A program made the translations under genes and the position numbers. Source: DLAJ01 sp964655525 (GTDB taxonomy: Bacteria > Bacillota > Clostridia > Lachnospirales > Lachnospiraceae). From it: a stretch of DNA of 64,000 bases. The notes under the pieces are model-generated. The model was not told the origin of the DNA. It made no database searches and was given only the letters and a program-made list of their open reading frames with translations. Numbering within the stretch: position 1 is the stretch's first letter; each line of letters starts with the position of its first letter. Location of the stretch: positions 1 to 64,000 of the forward strand of contig CAZZNE010000012.1 of the NCBI GenBank assembly GCA_964655525.1, given 5' to 3'. Of the stretch, positions 16,419 to 26,300 are shown in pieces.

Positions 16419-17339
16419 ATGTCAGAATGGAATGAAGCAATACAGAGCATGATTGACTGGATTGAAGGACATATCAGTGAAAATCCCTCTCTGATGCAAA
16501 TATCTGCGCAAATCGGGTATTCGCCCTATTACTGCTCGGTTCGTTTTCACGAGATCACGGGAATGACGCTGAAAAGCTATATTGCAGGCAGACGGCTCGC
16601 CATGGCGGCTCTTGCCATCCGCGATACCAACGAACGGATTCTTGACATTGCCGTCCGGTACGGCTACTCTTCGCAGGAAGCTCTGACGAGAGCTTTTCTG
16701 TCAGCGTTCGGATGTACACCGGCGTCCTATCGGAGAGACCCTGTTCCCATTCCGCTCTCTATCAGACAGGTTGTCTGTCACCCCGATGATTATCAACATC
16801 AGAAAGGAGAACCAACCATGAACAAAACGATTTTAACCGAAGCACATGTCAGAACGGAATTTATTCCCGCCCACGGCTATCTCGGCATATGGGACGAAAC
16901 CGCAAAAGGATACGGCGACTTCTTTCAGCGCCACAACTGCGATACGGTCTGCGGAACCATCGACAGCTTAAGCAATGTCAGCGACCCGATCATTACGGGT
17001 CATACTGCCGGCTGGCATACGATCGACGGCGAACGCCGCTACTTTTACGGCATGGGCGTTCCCACAGGTTACACCGGAAAAATTCCCGACGGCTTCGAGC
17101 TTCGGGAGTTTCCCGCAAGCTATTATCTCGTCTTTTTCCATCCGCCCTTTGACTACCTGAAAGATAACGGCGAAGTCATGAGCAAAGTGGAGAGCCTTGC
17201 ATGGAACTATGACATCCGGCAATTCTGCGGCGGAAAATATACGTGGAATGAAGAGGCATGCCAGTGCTATCAGCGGCACTATCCCGAAGTTTTGGGGTAT
17301 CAGATATTGCGCCCGATCAAATTGATAACAGCGCCCTGA
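16419..17339 (+). CDS. AraC-family regulator with C-terminal effector-binding domain
   Basis: 306 residues. The N-terminal 100 carry two helix-turn-helix motifs (LMQISAQIGYSPYYCSVRFH and ILDIAVRYGYSSQEALTRAF). After a linker a GyrI/SoxS-like effector domain follows (FIPAHGYLGIWDETAKGYGD...FELREFPASYYLVFFHPPFDY), ending in LGYQILRPIK. This is the Rob/BmrR-type plan with the DNA-binding domain first, used to sense small hydrophobic compounds. The ATG at 16419 has GAGGAG 10 nt upstream. Divergent from the MBL hydrolase gene. Confidence 0.85.
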   Translation: MSEWNEAIQSMIDWIEGHISENPSLMQISAQIGYSPYYCSVRFHEITGMTLKSYIAGRRLAMAALAIRDTNERILDIAVRYGYSSQEALTRAFLSAFGCTPASYRRDPVPIPLSIRQVVCHPDDYQHQKGEPTMNKTILTEAHVRTEFIPAHGYLGIWDETAKGYGDFFQRHNCDTVCGTIDSLSNVSDPIITGHTAGWHTIDGERRYFYGMGVPTGYTGKIPDGFELREFPASYYLVFFHPPFDYLKDNGEVMSKVESLAWNYDIRQFCGGKYTWNEEACQCYQRHYPEVLGYQILRPIKLITAP

Positions 17340-17376
17340 CCCATCTCGCTGAAATAGCATCGCGGATCATATTAAC

Positions 17377-17404
17377 ACGGGGGAGTACCGTGGTACTCCC
17401 CCGT
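17377..17404. terminator. Perfect 13-bp palindrome between convergent genes
   Basis: ACGGGGGAGTACC and its exact complement are separated by only 2 nt between the convergent stops of the AraC and ComFB genes. A strong stem, probably a bidirectional terminator, although neither side has a clear T-run. Confidence 0.55.
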
Positions 17405-17414
17405 AAACATTCTC

Positions 17415-17723
17415 TTAGCCTGCGGCACTGTTATTTGCATCGTTCGAATTGGGATTTGCATTTTTATGCGGCGAATTTCCGACGATTTCGATTCCCTTGC
17501 TCACCGCCACAGTAACCTCAATATCCCTCTGTATCGAGTTGGACTCAAACCGGTACAGCACCTTTCCTTTCATTGACTGCACATACTGCGCCGGAAGGCG
17601 GTTCAATGCGAAAGTGGCAATATCCAGCTTGCATTGCTCACACTTACAATACTCCGTATTCTTCCATAATTCGTCAATCTTACTCAACACCGTTTCTTCC
17701 ATCAAGTTGATTAATCCCGTCAT
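17415..17723 (-). CDS. ComFB-family late-competence-type protein
   Basis: 102 residues: TGLINLMEETVLSKIDELW, then CKCEQCKLDIATFALNRLPAQYV, the Cys-rich helix-loop core that defines the ComFB domain, and an Asn-rich C-terminus. ComFB homologues have been reported to bind cyclic di-nucleotides in cyanobacteria; whether this one does is unknown, but a GGDEF protein is encoded at 52.5-54.3 kb. GGGGGAG lies 5 nt before the ATG. Confidence 0.8.
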   Translation of the reverse strand: MTGLINLMEETVLSKIDELWKNTEYCKCEQCKLDIATFALNRLPAQYVQSMKGKVLYRFESNSIQRDIEVTVAVSKGIEIVGNSPHKNANPNSNDANNSAAG

Positions 17724-18145
17724 ATTACTCCCCCATACCGTATGGCTTTCAGGCGTTTTCTTTCGTAACGCTGTCTGTACCGCTCTCCCGCCGGACGGCT
17801 CTTATGATTCCATCCTGTTTTTGAGTTCTCATCATGGGCGATGCATAATGCTCATGAGTGCATTCCTTTTTATTATAACACAATTTTCCATAAAAACATA
17901 TTTTTTTTACAATTTTAACAGTTTTCTCTTTTTTGTATGATTTCGTCATATATAGGCTGGTTTTCATGCCTTGATATCCGCTTGTCTTTTCTTTGTGTCT
18001 ATTATAACACAATTGTTTCTGGTATAAAAGTACCAAATTTCATACTCCCTTTTTAGATTATGGTGATTTGAATAAAAATTCGAGAATTTCACCAGTGTCA
18101 TTGGCAAAAATCACATTGGTTCTGTCGGTTGGTTGTGTGGTAGAT
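17724..18145 (-). promoter_or_regulatory. Intergenic region upstream of comFB with two extended -10 boxes
   Basis: About 420 bp with no convincing gene. The 15-mer AATTGTGTTATAATA (minus strand; extended -10 TGtTATAAT) occurs twice, at 17871-17885 and 18000-18014, so comFB may have tandem promoters and a leader of about 150 nt or more. A 27-codon open frame ending 30 bp before comFB has no ribosome site and I do not call it. Confidence 0.45.
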
Positions 18146-18619
18146 TTAAAGCTCCAATAAATACAGATAAGATTCTCTATCCGGATATTCATAATGAAAA
18201 GGCAGATTTTCTTTCGTAATTTTACTAAATCCGGCCTTTTCATAAAAACGATGGGAAGCTATGGCAACAGAAGGTGTATCCAGCAAAACTCGCTTGTATT
18301 TTCCATCTTTCAGACAGGTGATCAGTTTCTCATATAAAGCATATCCAATTTTTCTATTGCGCCAATCGCTTCTAACGAAAAATTTCTTTAATACAGCATT
18401 CCCACTTCCATAGTTCATAAAGGCGATTGTGCCGATTACTTTGTTTTTTTCCACTGCGATCCAAAATGCGCCGCCGTTCTTTTCATAATGTAACGGCACA
18501 TCTAAAAGGTCGGGTTGTTCTTCGATCGTCAGGTTAATTTTCGCTTCATTGTTCTGAATATGCAAAATCAAGTCTATTACCTGCTGTTTGTATGTATCTT
18601 GATACTTGATGATTTCCAT
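18146..18619 (-). CDS. GNAT-family N-acetyltransferase
   Basis: 157 residues with VLKKFFVRSDWRNRKIGYALYEKL (acetyl-CoA loop RNRKIG) and SHRFYEKAGFSKI. FWIAVEKNKVIGTIAF is the N-terminal beta3 strand. Substrate unknown. Preceded by a GGAGTGAC ribosome site; apparently monocistronic. Confidence 0.85.
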   Translation of the reverse strand: MEIIKYQDTYKQQVIDLILHIQNNEAKINLTIEEQPDLLDVPLHYEKNGGAFWIAVEKNKVIGTIAFMNYGSGNAVLKKFFVRSDWRNRKIGYALYEKLITCLKDGKYKRVLLDTPSVAIASHRFYEKAGFSKITKENLPFHYEYPDRESYLYLLEL

Positions 18620-18679
18620 ATCGTCACTCCTATGGCATCCAATCGGTTCTGTTAAAAATCTAATTCTCCGCAGGCGTTC

Positions 18680-19498
18680 CTATTCTAAGGAAAAACTGCC
18701 TTTATGACTATCAGCTATCATTCTAACAACAACTTTTCCAGACACAGGTACATCATAAGACGCAGTTCCCATATCGTACTCGTCAAAAATAATATTACCA
18801 TCTGCATCTTGTATTTCAATGGAGATTATTCCGGCGTCGGTTCTTACCTCTATATGAAGCACATCCGTCTTTGGATGAATACTTTTCTTCATAGTTCCGT
18901 CAAGAAAACTATATCTGCCAGTCCAACTACTATATCCTTCATTACCAACATAACCAATTCTTGTTGCACTTCTGGTGCTTTCAAAGCCCAAAGTTTTTGC
19001 CAAGAAAATGCCTCCGAAGATTATTAAAAAAACAATAAGTATGGTAACGATAGAAAAAATCCATGGTTTGCGAATTGTTTTTTTATATTCTCGGATGTCA
19101 TCATCAGTAGTATGTAATTCAAAAGGTTTTCCATCATTCTCCTTTTCTACAAGAAGAAGTTCTTTGTTGTAAGTACCCCCGGTTGTTGCAATTTTACCGC
19201 CTTTTTTCGCCCATGGGCGAAAGACAGCTTTTCCCACGGAATAATCAAGATTCAGATTCTTAAATAGCACACGATAGCCGTAATCCTCCAAAAAAGACGC
19301 ATACTCTTTGGCATTTTGCTGCGATTTCTCTCCGACAAATTCTACTGCGTAACGATATTTCTCCGGTTCGCAATCCTCAAACTCATACCACGCCCTGCCT
19401 GTACGAACTAAACGATAGCCTTTATCCGCCATTTCATTGAGCCAATTTTCCTGTCTTTTCAAGAAGCCCCAAAAGAAACGATAATACTTTTTACTCAT
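18680..19498 (-). CDS. DUF2812 membrane protein, partner of PadR
   Basis: 272 residues. The N-terminal 110 are a DUF2812 module (YYRFFWGFLKRQENWLNEMADKGYRL, YRYAVEFVGEKSQQNAKEY). One transmembrane segment follows at about residues 144-165, then an extracellular beta-rich domain ending in a SHKGSFSLE motif that resembles a small jelly-roll. DUF2812 genes are almost always next to PadR regulators; here the ATG overlaps the padR stop by 8 bp with GGAGG upstream. Biological role not established. Confidence 0.85.
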   Translation of the reverse strand: MSKKYYRFFWGFLKRQENWLNEMADKGYRLVRTGRAWYEFEDCEPEKYRYAVEFVGEKSQQNAKEYASFLEDYGYRVLFKNLNLDYSVGKAVFRPWAKKGGKIATTGGTYNKELLLVEKENDGKPFELHTTDDDIREYKKTIRKPWIFSIVTILIVFLIIFGGIFLAKTLGFESTRSATRIGYVGNEGYSSWTGRYSFLDGTMKKSIHPKTDVLHIEVRTDAGIISIEIQDADGNIIFDEYDMGTASYDVPVSGKVVVRMIADSHKGSFSLE

Positions 19499-19817
19499 AA
19501 TTTTCCTCCATAATATCCTCAGCAATTTTGACCAATTCTTTTAATCGAATCATTTCTTTATTGCAGATTTCTTTTCCTGCATTTGTGATAAAATACTCTT
19601 TTTTTCGTCCACCTGCATGATTGCACGGTATGATCCATCCCTTATCTTCAAGAGATGTAAGCGCACCGTACAGCGTTCCAGCCCCAAGCACCAACCGACC
19701 ATTCGTTTTTTCTTCAATAAACTGCATGATTGCATATCCATGCCTTGGTTGATAGACCGAAAGCAAAACAAAAAATGTTACTTCAGTTAGGGCACCACCC
19801 TTTATATTGTCGCGCAA
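19491..19817 (-). CDS. PadR-family transcriptional regulator
   Basis: 108 residues: LTEVTFFVLLSVYQPRHGYAIMQ starts the winged helix, LVLGAGTLYGALTSLEDKGWI is the recognition helix, and GGRKKEYFITNAGKE is the wing. It likely represses its own operon with the DUF2812 gene; its promoter is covered by an inverted repeat. AAGGAG precedes the start. Confidence 0.92.
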   Translation of the reverse strand: MRDNIKGGALTEVTFFVLLSVYQPRHGYAIMQFIEEKTNGRLVLGAGTLYGALTSLEDKGWIIPCNHAGGRKKEYFITNAGKEICNKEMIRLKELVKIAEDIMEENYE

Positions 19818-19834
19818 TTCTACGTCTCCTTTAC

Positions 19835-19879
19835 TACGGTTACTGTAATAAATATATCACTAACCGTAATATATATCAA
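19835..19879 (-). promoter_or_regulatory. padR promoter with inverted-repeat operator
   Basis: The 8-bp arms TACGGTTA and TAACCGTA (19835-19842, 19861-19868) are perfectly inverted and 18 bp apart. Between and beyond them lie TTGATA, a 17-nt spacer and TATATT on the minus strand, so PadR binding to the arms would cover the promoter. Confidence 0.65.
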
Positions 19880-19893
19880 GAGGGAATTGGAAA

Positions 19894-19921
19894 GCGGGAG
19901 AAAAATATTTTTTCCTCCCGC
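19894..19921 (-). terminator. AT-rich hairpin, probable terminator
   Basis: GCGGGAG and CTCCCGC flank an A5/T6 inner stem; minus-strand TTTCC follows. It lies between the 20-kb lipoprotein gene and the padR promoter and probably ends lipoprotein transcription. Confidence 0.45.
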
Positions 19922-20058
19922 CTAAAAGTCAAATATATATGATTTCCTTTTCTACAATCTCCCTCGCACACACCCGTATGTTATAACTGCCCATCTCAGT
20001 ATTCTGGCGAAGAATTTAGAAAAAGAACATCGGCAACCCTGATCTGAAAAGGTAGATT

Positions 20059-20835
20059 TCAAAGGTCAATCTGCCCTATCCCAATGGAGAGCTCCATTCC
20101 GTCACCCGAATACCGGCGCTCCAGCTCCGCTGCCTTCCTTGTAAGCGCCGCTCTGATATTTCCATAAAGAATCTGTTCCTCACTCAAACCGTCCACATAG
20201 CTTTGCAGCTCCTCGCGGCATGCACGCAGCACTCCGTCCCGCTCCGCAACTGTCAGTGCCTCCGGAGACGTGACGCGATACTCGATATCGACATTGGCAA
20301 AAAACAAAAACTCATAGAACACATACCCGTCGATCGGACTCACATAGGGTCTCTCCTTCCTTGACAAAACAACAGAAAAGTACGCGGATTCCTCAAACTC
20401 CTCTCCATACAGTTCACTTAATGAGGCTCTCAGTGTCACGTCGAAAAAATCATAGTTTTCATCTTCCTTGGAAATGACGGCCTCGGCATATGCCGCAAGC
20501 GCTTCCCCAAGCGCATCGCTTGTGGGTGCGATCAACGCATGGAACTCAGCAACGCTTAAGCTTAAATAACCGTCCGTCTTGTACGAAAGGAGTTTTTCAT
20601 AGGCTGCGGAACCATCCTGCGAGAACGGCTCACGCTCTTCTACCAAGTTTGTTCCGATTGAGCCCCGGACAGAATCATTGGATCTGCTTTCCAGCGCGGT
20701 ATGGACAAACCCGTCCTGCGCCGCGCATCCTGTCAGCAGACCGCACGCCGTGAATACAGCCGCCGCACGTATCGCGAACTGCTTCGTTTCGTACCCTATT
20801 AATTCTCCCGTTGATCGTTTGATTGATTGTTTCAT
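20059..20835 (-). CDS. Lipoprotein of unknown function
   Basis: 258 residues from the ATG with GGAAGGGAG upstream. A lipobox LLTGC places the lipidated Cys at about residue 37, after an unusually long basic N-region. The mature protein is acidic and contains YGEEFEESAYFSVVLSRKERPYVSPIDGYVFYEFLFFANVDIEYRV-type alternating strands, but I recognise no family. It lies downstream of the two-component system and may be one of its targets. Confidence 0.7.
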   Translation of the reverse strand: MKQSIKRSTGELIGYETKQFAIRAAAVFTACGLLTGCAAQDGFVHTALESRSNDSVRGSIGTNLVEEREPFSQDGSAAYEKLLSYKTDGYLSLSVAEFHALIAPTSDALGEALAAYAEAVISKEDENYDFFDVTLRASLSELYGEEFEESAYFSVVLSRKERPYVSPIDGYVFYEFLFFANVDIEYRVTSPEALTVAERDGVLRACREELQSYVDGLSEEQILYGNIRAALTRKAAELERRYSGDGMELSIGIGQIDL

Positions 20836-21003
20836 GATATCAGACTCCCTTCCGCTGTTCTTAAATTGCAAACAATTGCATTTCACAATAACCTGTCTTT
20901 TTCAGATTCAAGCCAAGTATAGCGGATGGGTTTGAAGTGATCTTGAAGTGAATTTGTTTTTTATGTGAAGATGTGTTGATACTTTTTATTATTCACAATA
21001 AAA

Positions 21004-21031
21004 GGCACTAACGAATATTATCCGCTAATGC
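21004..21031 (-). terminator. Terminator after the two-component system
   Basis: A 10-bp stem with two mismatches (GGCATTAGCG...CGTTAGTGCC) followed by TTTTATTG on the minus strand. Confidence 0.55.
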
Positions 21032-21037
21032 CCTCCA

Positions 21038-21130
21038 TCACATTTTAAATAAATCTGCATGTGTCCCCGTATCAACTAATGTTAATAAGTATACATCGAC
21101 AATTATTTTATATCCCAAAAGTTTTTTAAT
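21038..21130 (-). pseudogene. C-terminal remnant of a YafQ/RelE-type toxin
   Basis: Directly after the histidine-kinase stop the minus strand reads KIKKLLGYKIIVDVYLLTLV then DTGTHADLFKM and a stop. The DTGTHADLF ending is characteristic of YafQ-type mRNA interferases. The rest of the toxin and any antitoxin are missing, so only a tail survives. Confidence 0.6.
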
Positions 21131-21131
21131 C

Positions 21132-22523
21132 TTATATTCGTACCGCCGCCATCACGCCCTGAGCCGTGTTCGTGATCTCAATCGAGGCCCCGTGCAGGTC
21201 AAGAATGGTCTTTACGATATACAATCCTAAACCACTGCCGCCCGTCTGACGGCTTCGCGACTGATCGACCCGATAAAACGCTTCATAGAGCTTGGAACGC
21301 TCTTCATCCGGAATGTGAACGCCCGTATTTTCAATCGTAAGCGCCACCCTTTCCGCCTCTTTCCACAACTTCACGATCACACGGTTTCCCGCAGGTGAAT
21401 ATGCCGCCGCATTGCTAAGAAGATTATCGATCACTTTTTCAAGTAGCCGCGCATCCCCCAAACCGGTCACTTCCGGCGACAGGAATTTTTCGAGCGTCAG
21501 TTGCCTCTGTAGGAACAGTTCTTCATGCACTTTCAGCCGTTCATCCACAAACCGGCTGAAATCAAAGGTGCTTTTTTTACAGGTATATCCCGGCGTTTCC
21601 AAACGGGAGATTGTTAAAAGCTCCTGTACCATCGTCTCCAGTGTATCCGTAACCTCCAAGGACTGTGCAAGGTAGGTTTCCCTGTCCCGATAACGGCCGA
21701 CCTGATACAGCATGCCCTGAAGCTGACCCTTAATGATCGTGATCGGCGTTTTCAGTTCATGGGACGCAGCCGAAAAAAACGCAAGCCGCTGCTGCTCCAA
21801 TTCCCGCTCCCTGTCAATATCCGCCCGTAGCTTCCGGTTTGCTTCCCGAAGCTCTGACATTGCCACAGACAACCTTACGGACAACTCGTTTAAGCTGTCG
21901 GACAGCACGCCGATCTCATCCGTGCGCTTCACCGGACACAGGCTGCCAAAATCCATGTCCGCCATCTGTCTTGAAATTGCGCTGATCTTTTTGATCGGTC
22001 TTGTCATATACCATGTGTAAAAAAATGCGGCGATCACCGAGGCGGCCAGAACAAACGCACTTATGACCGGCAGGGATTTGTGCAGTGCTTCCACTACCTG
22101 ACTTTCCTTGTCCGTGTTCTGCGAGGCGAACAGAATATATTCCTCCTCGCTGCCCAACAGCCGAAACGAATACTGTTCGGTTTTCTCACGTTCAGCATAA
22201 TCCTCTATCCTTTTTCCGGTCTCCTTATCCCAATCCATGAGCGACAATTCTTCCCCGGTGCTTCGGAAAATATGAAATACAAACTCATCCTCCGTCTCAT
22301 CGGCAAGAAAGCTGTTCATATCTACGATAAAATACAATGCATCCGTTTGATACATCTCGCATAAGATCACCGACATTTCATTTGCCAGATACTCCACATC
22401 CGCCGCCTCATGAGAATAAATATACGGTGCAAAGCGGACAATACAAAGATAGGTGCAGCCGCAACAGACCGCTGTCAGCACCGTCGTCAACAAAAAAACT
22501 TTTACGGATAACTTACTTCTCAT
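21132..22523 (-). CDS. Sensor histidine kinase (OmpR-class partner)
   Basis: 463 residues: TM1 about 8-30, extracellular sensor about 31-150, TM2 about 151-172, HAMP 173-225, HisKA with SAASHELKTP (phospho-accepting His about 255), and HATPase with N-box NLLSNAAAYS and G-box GSGLGLYIV. The sensor shows no domain I recognise. The ATG overlaps the response-regulator gene by 11 bp; longer upstream frames lie inside that gene and are discarded. The downstream lipoprotein suggests an envelope stimulus. Confidence 0.93.
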   Translation of the reverse strand: MRSKLSVKVFLLTTVLTAVCCGCTYLCIVRFAPYIYSHEAADVEYLANEMSVILCEMYQTDALYFIVDMNSFLADETEDEFVFHIFRSTGEELSLMDWDKETGKRIEDYAEREKTEQYSFRLLGSEEEYILFASQNTDKESQVVEALHKSLPVISAFVLAASVIAAFFYTWYMTRPIKKISAISRQMADMDFGSLCPVKRTDEIGVLSDSLNELSVRLSVAMSELREANRKLRADIDRERELEQQRLAFFSAASHELKTPITIIKGQLQGMLYQVGRYRDRETYLAQSLEVTDTLETMVQELLTISRLETPGYTCKKSTFDFSRFVDERLKVHEELFLQRQLTLEKFLSPEVTGLGDARLLEKVIDNLLSNAAAYSPAGNRVIVKLWKEAERVALTIENTGVHIPDEERSKLYEAFYRVDQSRSRQTGGSGLGLYIVKTILDLHGASIEITNTAQGVMAAVRI

Positions 22524-23190
22524 CTTCTTTATCAATGCGGTAGCCCACCCCTCTGATCGTCTCGATATAATCTGCGTCCCCGAGCTTTTTCCGGATATTT
22601 TTGATGTGCGTATCAATGATTCTTTCATCACCGAAAAACTCATACTTCCAAAGCGCGGCAAGCAGATTGGCCCTTGTCAGAATCCTTCCTTTATGAAGCA
22701 ACAGCTCCCGCAGAATCTCAAATTCGCGCGGCGTAACGTCAATGCTTGTATGATTTATGTAAACTTTATATCCGTCCAGATCCAGCGTGAGCTCTTTATA
22801 TGTGAGCGTCTGCGTATCGCCCTCCTGCTTGGCACTGCGGCGCAGCACAGCCGCTATTTTCCTGATCAAGATCGGCATGGAAAACGGTTTGGCAATGTAA
22901 TCGTCCACTTGCAGATCCAATCCCCGAATCTGATGCTCCTCATCATCCAATGCAGTTAACATAATAATTGGAACATCGGATTTTTGACGGATTACCTCAC
23001 ACACACCGAACCCGTCGATCTTCGGAAGCATCACATCCAACAGGATCAGGTCAAACGCCTGTTTTTCATATTGGGACAACGCCTCCACGCCGTCGGACGC
23101 CATGACGACGTCATAACCTGCTTCTTTTAAGAAATCATGCAGTAATGCCTGTATCGACAATTCGTCCTCTACAATGAGTAATTTTTTCAT
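22513..23190 (-). CDS. OmpR/PhoB-family response regulator
   Basis: 225 residues. Receiver domain with acidic pocket (IVEDE), phosphorylatable Asp in DLILLDVMLP and Lys in YIAKPFS; C-terminal winged helix with VTPREFEILRELLLHKG and IDTHIKNIRKKL...IRGVGYRI. First gene of the pair with its kinase. AGGATCCT precedes the ATG. Confidence 0.95.
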   Translation of the reverse strand: MKKLLIVEDELSIQALLHDFLKEAGYDVVMASDGVEALSQYEKQAFDLILLDVMLPKIDGFGVCEVIRQKSDVPIIMLTALDDEEHQIRGLDLQVDDYIAKPFSMPILIRKIAAVLRRSAKQEGDTQTLTYKELTLDLDGYKVYINHTSIDVTPREFEILRELLLHKGRILTRANLLAALWKYEFFGDERIIDTHIKNIRKKLGDADYIETIRGVGYRIDKEDEK

Positions 23191-23213
23191 AGGATCCTCT
23201 CAAAAAATATATT

Positions 23214-23269
23214 TTCAAAAAAAGTATGGTATATACCTTTCTCTCGGTATTTTACCATACTTTTTTGAA
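23214..23269 (-). terminator. Strong terminator downstream of the helicase-nuclease gene
   Basis: Arms TTCAAAAAA(A)GTATGGTA and TACCATACTTTTTTGAA pair over 17 bp with one bulge; an inner GGTAT/ATACC extends the stem and the minus strand runs into a T7 tract. Confidence 0.8.
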
Positions 23270-23398
23270 TCTAATGTGAAGATTTCTCTTTGATTTTCTA
23301 ATGCTTACTAACTGCTTTCATTCCGTCCGGTATAAAATATTATTCTCATAAACCCCGCTCCATAAAGTCATATTCTTTATCACACTGATGCATTAATA

Positions 23399-26300
23399 CT
23401 AATGTCCGGCGGAAAAGAAACTTTTCAATATCTCTTTAATATGATAGTATCTTCTGGCATATGAGTTCTCTACACGAATGAGCTGCAAATTATGTTCTTG
23501 ACATATGGCATTTTTCTTCCTGTCACGGTTTTGCACCACTTCGCTTTCATAATGTTCCTTCCCATCGAGTTCAATCGCCAAAACCGGAAACTCCTGTCTC
23601 CCTTGCTTCTCATATACAACGAAGTCAAACCTTCCATTATAAAAAAGGTCATTATAGCTTGTATTCTCCCGAAAGACCTGTGCAATTGGAACCTCCTTAT
23701 GCACCGTATGGCGGTTTTGGGCCAGTCCGATATTTTCAAGCGCATGATTTAAGTTTTCTAAAAATGCCTCCTCCGTAACACTGCTGAAAGGTTTGACGCC
23801 CAGCGCTCTGGATGCAGCATATTTCGGCGTAACCTCAGTCGTTCCGTTAGACCGCACATACTGCACAAGCTCATACAGATCATCCGCTCCCTCCTTTTGA
23901 TGGAGTCGTTCCAGATTCTTTTTACTCGCCAACAGGATAAGTTTGTCTTTTGCTCTTGATGTCGCCACATTGATCAGTTCCTTATTATTTTTGAGCCATT
24001 CATAAGTCCCCGCATAGGTCTGATCCGTGATCGCTGTTGAAAACAGGATGACATCCTTTTCATCTCCCTGAAACGCATGCACCGTTCCGCAGACGACATC
24101 CTCCACATTTACACGTTTCAACTGTTCATCAATCAGCTTTTTTTGATTCACAAACGGCGTGATGATCCCGATATTTTGATCCTGATGGGATGCGACATAT
24201 CTCGCAATCTCATACGCTTCTGCAGGAGCCGTATTTTTTATATCCGAGTAAGCCTCCCCCATATCTAAATAGACAAGCGGTTTCTCTTCCCTGCTCGCTG
24301 ACAGAATACGAAGACGGGAATTGTAATACTTGCGATTATTAAACTCTATGATTTTTTTATGACACCTGTAATGATTATGGAGCAGCGTCTCGTCACTGAC
24401 AGCGTCGCACGCAAGATATGTCTTATAAATGGAATTTTTGCAATAATCATATTCCTCAGATACTGTATAACGCTTTTTCAGCCTCTCATTCGTGACCTCA
24501 TCCAACAAAATGACCGGATTTAACTGCTGCGGATCTCCCACGAGCATCAGACTATCTCCCCGCACGATTGGCACTAACGCCACTGCGATATTGCACTGAC
24601 TCGCCTCGTCCATCACCACCATATCAAACATCGGTTCCGGCTCGCCCAAACGATGCGCGGAAATGCATGTAGTGACAATGATCGGGAATATTTTTTGGAG
24701 TTTAGCGATATTTTCCTTCTTTTTTAAGTATTTTGTAAACTCCTCCATCTGCTTTTCTTTATCTTCCAATTCAAGAATCGCCCTCAAATCTGAATTCTTG
24801 GGGGTGCCAATATTCTTGATATATCGCGCCGACGTATAATAAAGAAATTTTTCCAATTCTGCAGTGTTATCGTCGATCAGCCCCAGTGCCTCCTCTTCTG
24901 AAACTTCCCCTGTCGCCTCCATCTTACGGCTGATCTGATCGCGCTGCCTGTTCCGTAGATCCTGCTCAAAAGACACCATTTGCAATGATGCTCTCTTCTT
25001 TTCTTTAAAATCAAGCATCCTGTCGATGGTTTCCTCGCGTTCTTTTAAGTCCAAAAGGTCCTCATAGCGTTTCAATATCCCGGACAATCGTTTTGCACGA
25101 TTCTTACGCTCATCCTTATTTCGATCCAAGGTACTTTCAAAGACAGTCACATCCTGCACGCTCTCATAAAGCTTCCGAATGGTCGCAAGCGCTTCTTTGA
25201 CTTTTTCCTGATTCCCTAAACGAAGGATTGGAAAGGGAATCGTTTTCCCTCGGTACGTCAATGTGGACAGTTTCTCATAAACACTATTGATCGGATGGTT
25301 ATTATAAGAAACAAACAGTACCGTACGCTCATTAAAAAACGCCGTTACCAGTGTATTGATGATCGTATTGGTCTTTCCTGTGCCCGGCGGACCTTGAATA
25401 TAGGCTATGGGATATTTCATTGCATTGTGGATCGCCAAAAGCTGATCCATATTGATCTTTCGGTTGATCAGCGTGATCGGATATGTTTTGGTTCTTCTCG
25501 GTCGTTCCAACAGATCTCCGAAAAAGGCCCTGATCGGTATGGGTACTTCTTTCTCCTGATACCGTTTGATGATCGCCTGATATTCCTTGTGGAGATCCAG
25601 TGCAATATCCGCTTCCAAACCTATGATATACGGCATATCATCTACATTACTGCCGTCTTTTTTCAAACGATTCATAATACAATTTTTGATCGTTTCCTGA
25701 TTCTTTTCAAATTCCGAGAGAAGCTCATATTCATCGCCATCCAAAAACCCCCGAATGCTCTGCTTCGTCCCGTCCATTGTAAATTCCGTACAGATTGTGA
25801 TCTCATTATCTGGTTTCAACACACGCTGCTTCACATCCAGATTTAGTTTACGGTAGGCCAACACATACAATCCCTTTGCCATATGAATACTTAACACATT
25901 CATTGCGAGCTGTTTGATATGCAGACTGCCATCCGTACGCTCTTTCTGTTCCGTCTGATATTGAAAATTTTTCACAATTTCCTGAAACTGTTCCGTACTC
26001 AGTTGATACAGATCCCCTTTAATCTGGTCCTGATCCAAATGCCGGATCAGACCAAAATCCGATTGATAGGGAACCGCGTCCATGCGATTACACATTTCAA
26101 GATAGCTCAATATCTTTAGATTCGCGGTATTATCAAACAATGTATAATATTTGTGGGGATTCAGGTAAATATCCTCCACAAGCCTTTCATTGACCGGGCA
26201 AAAAGAACCTTCTATGATTCTGGAAGTTAGGATGGAATCGATTTTAATTCTGTCTAGATTTTTGATCGTATACATTCCAAGATGAAGCCCATCTACTTCC

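Noticed and set aside
17749..18036. 95-codon frame upstream of comFB
   Set aside because: Lys/Tyr-rich low-complexity reading of AT-rich promoter DNA without ribosome site.
17724..18145. c-di-GMP riboswitch upstream of comFB
   Set aside because: I could not find the conserved GEMM core; only repeated extended -10 boxes are seen.
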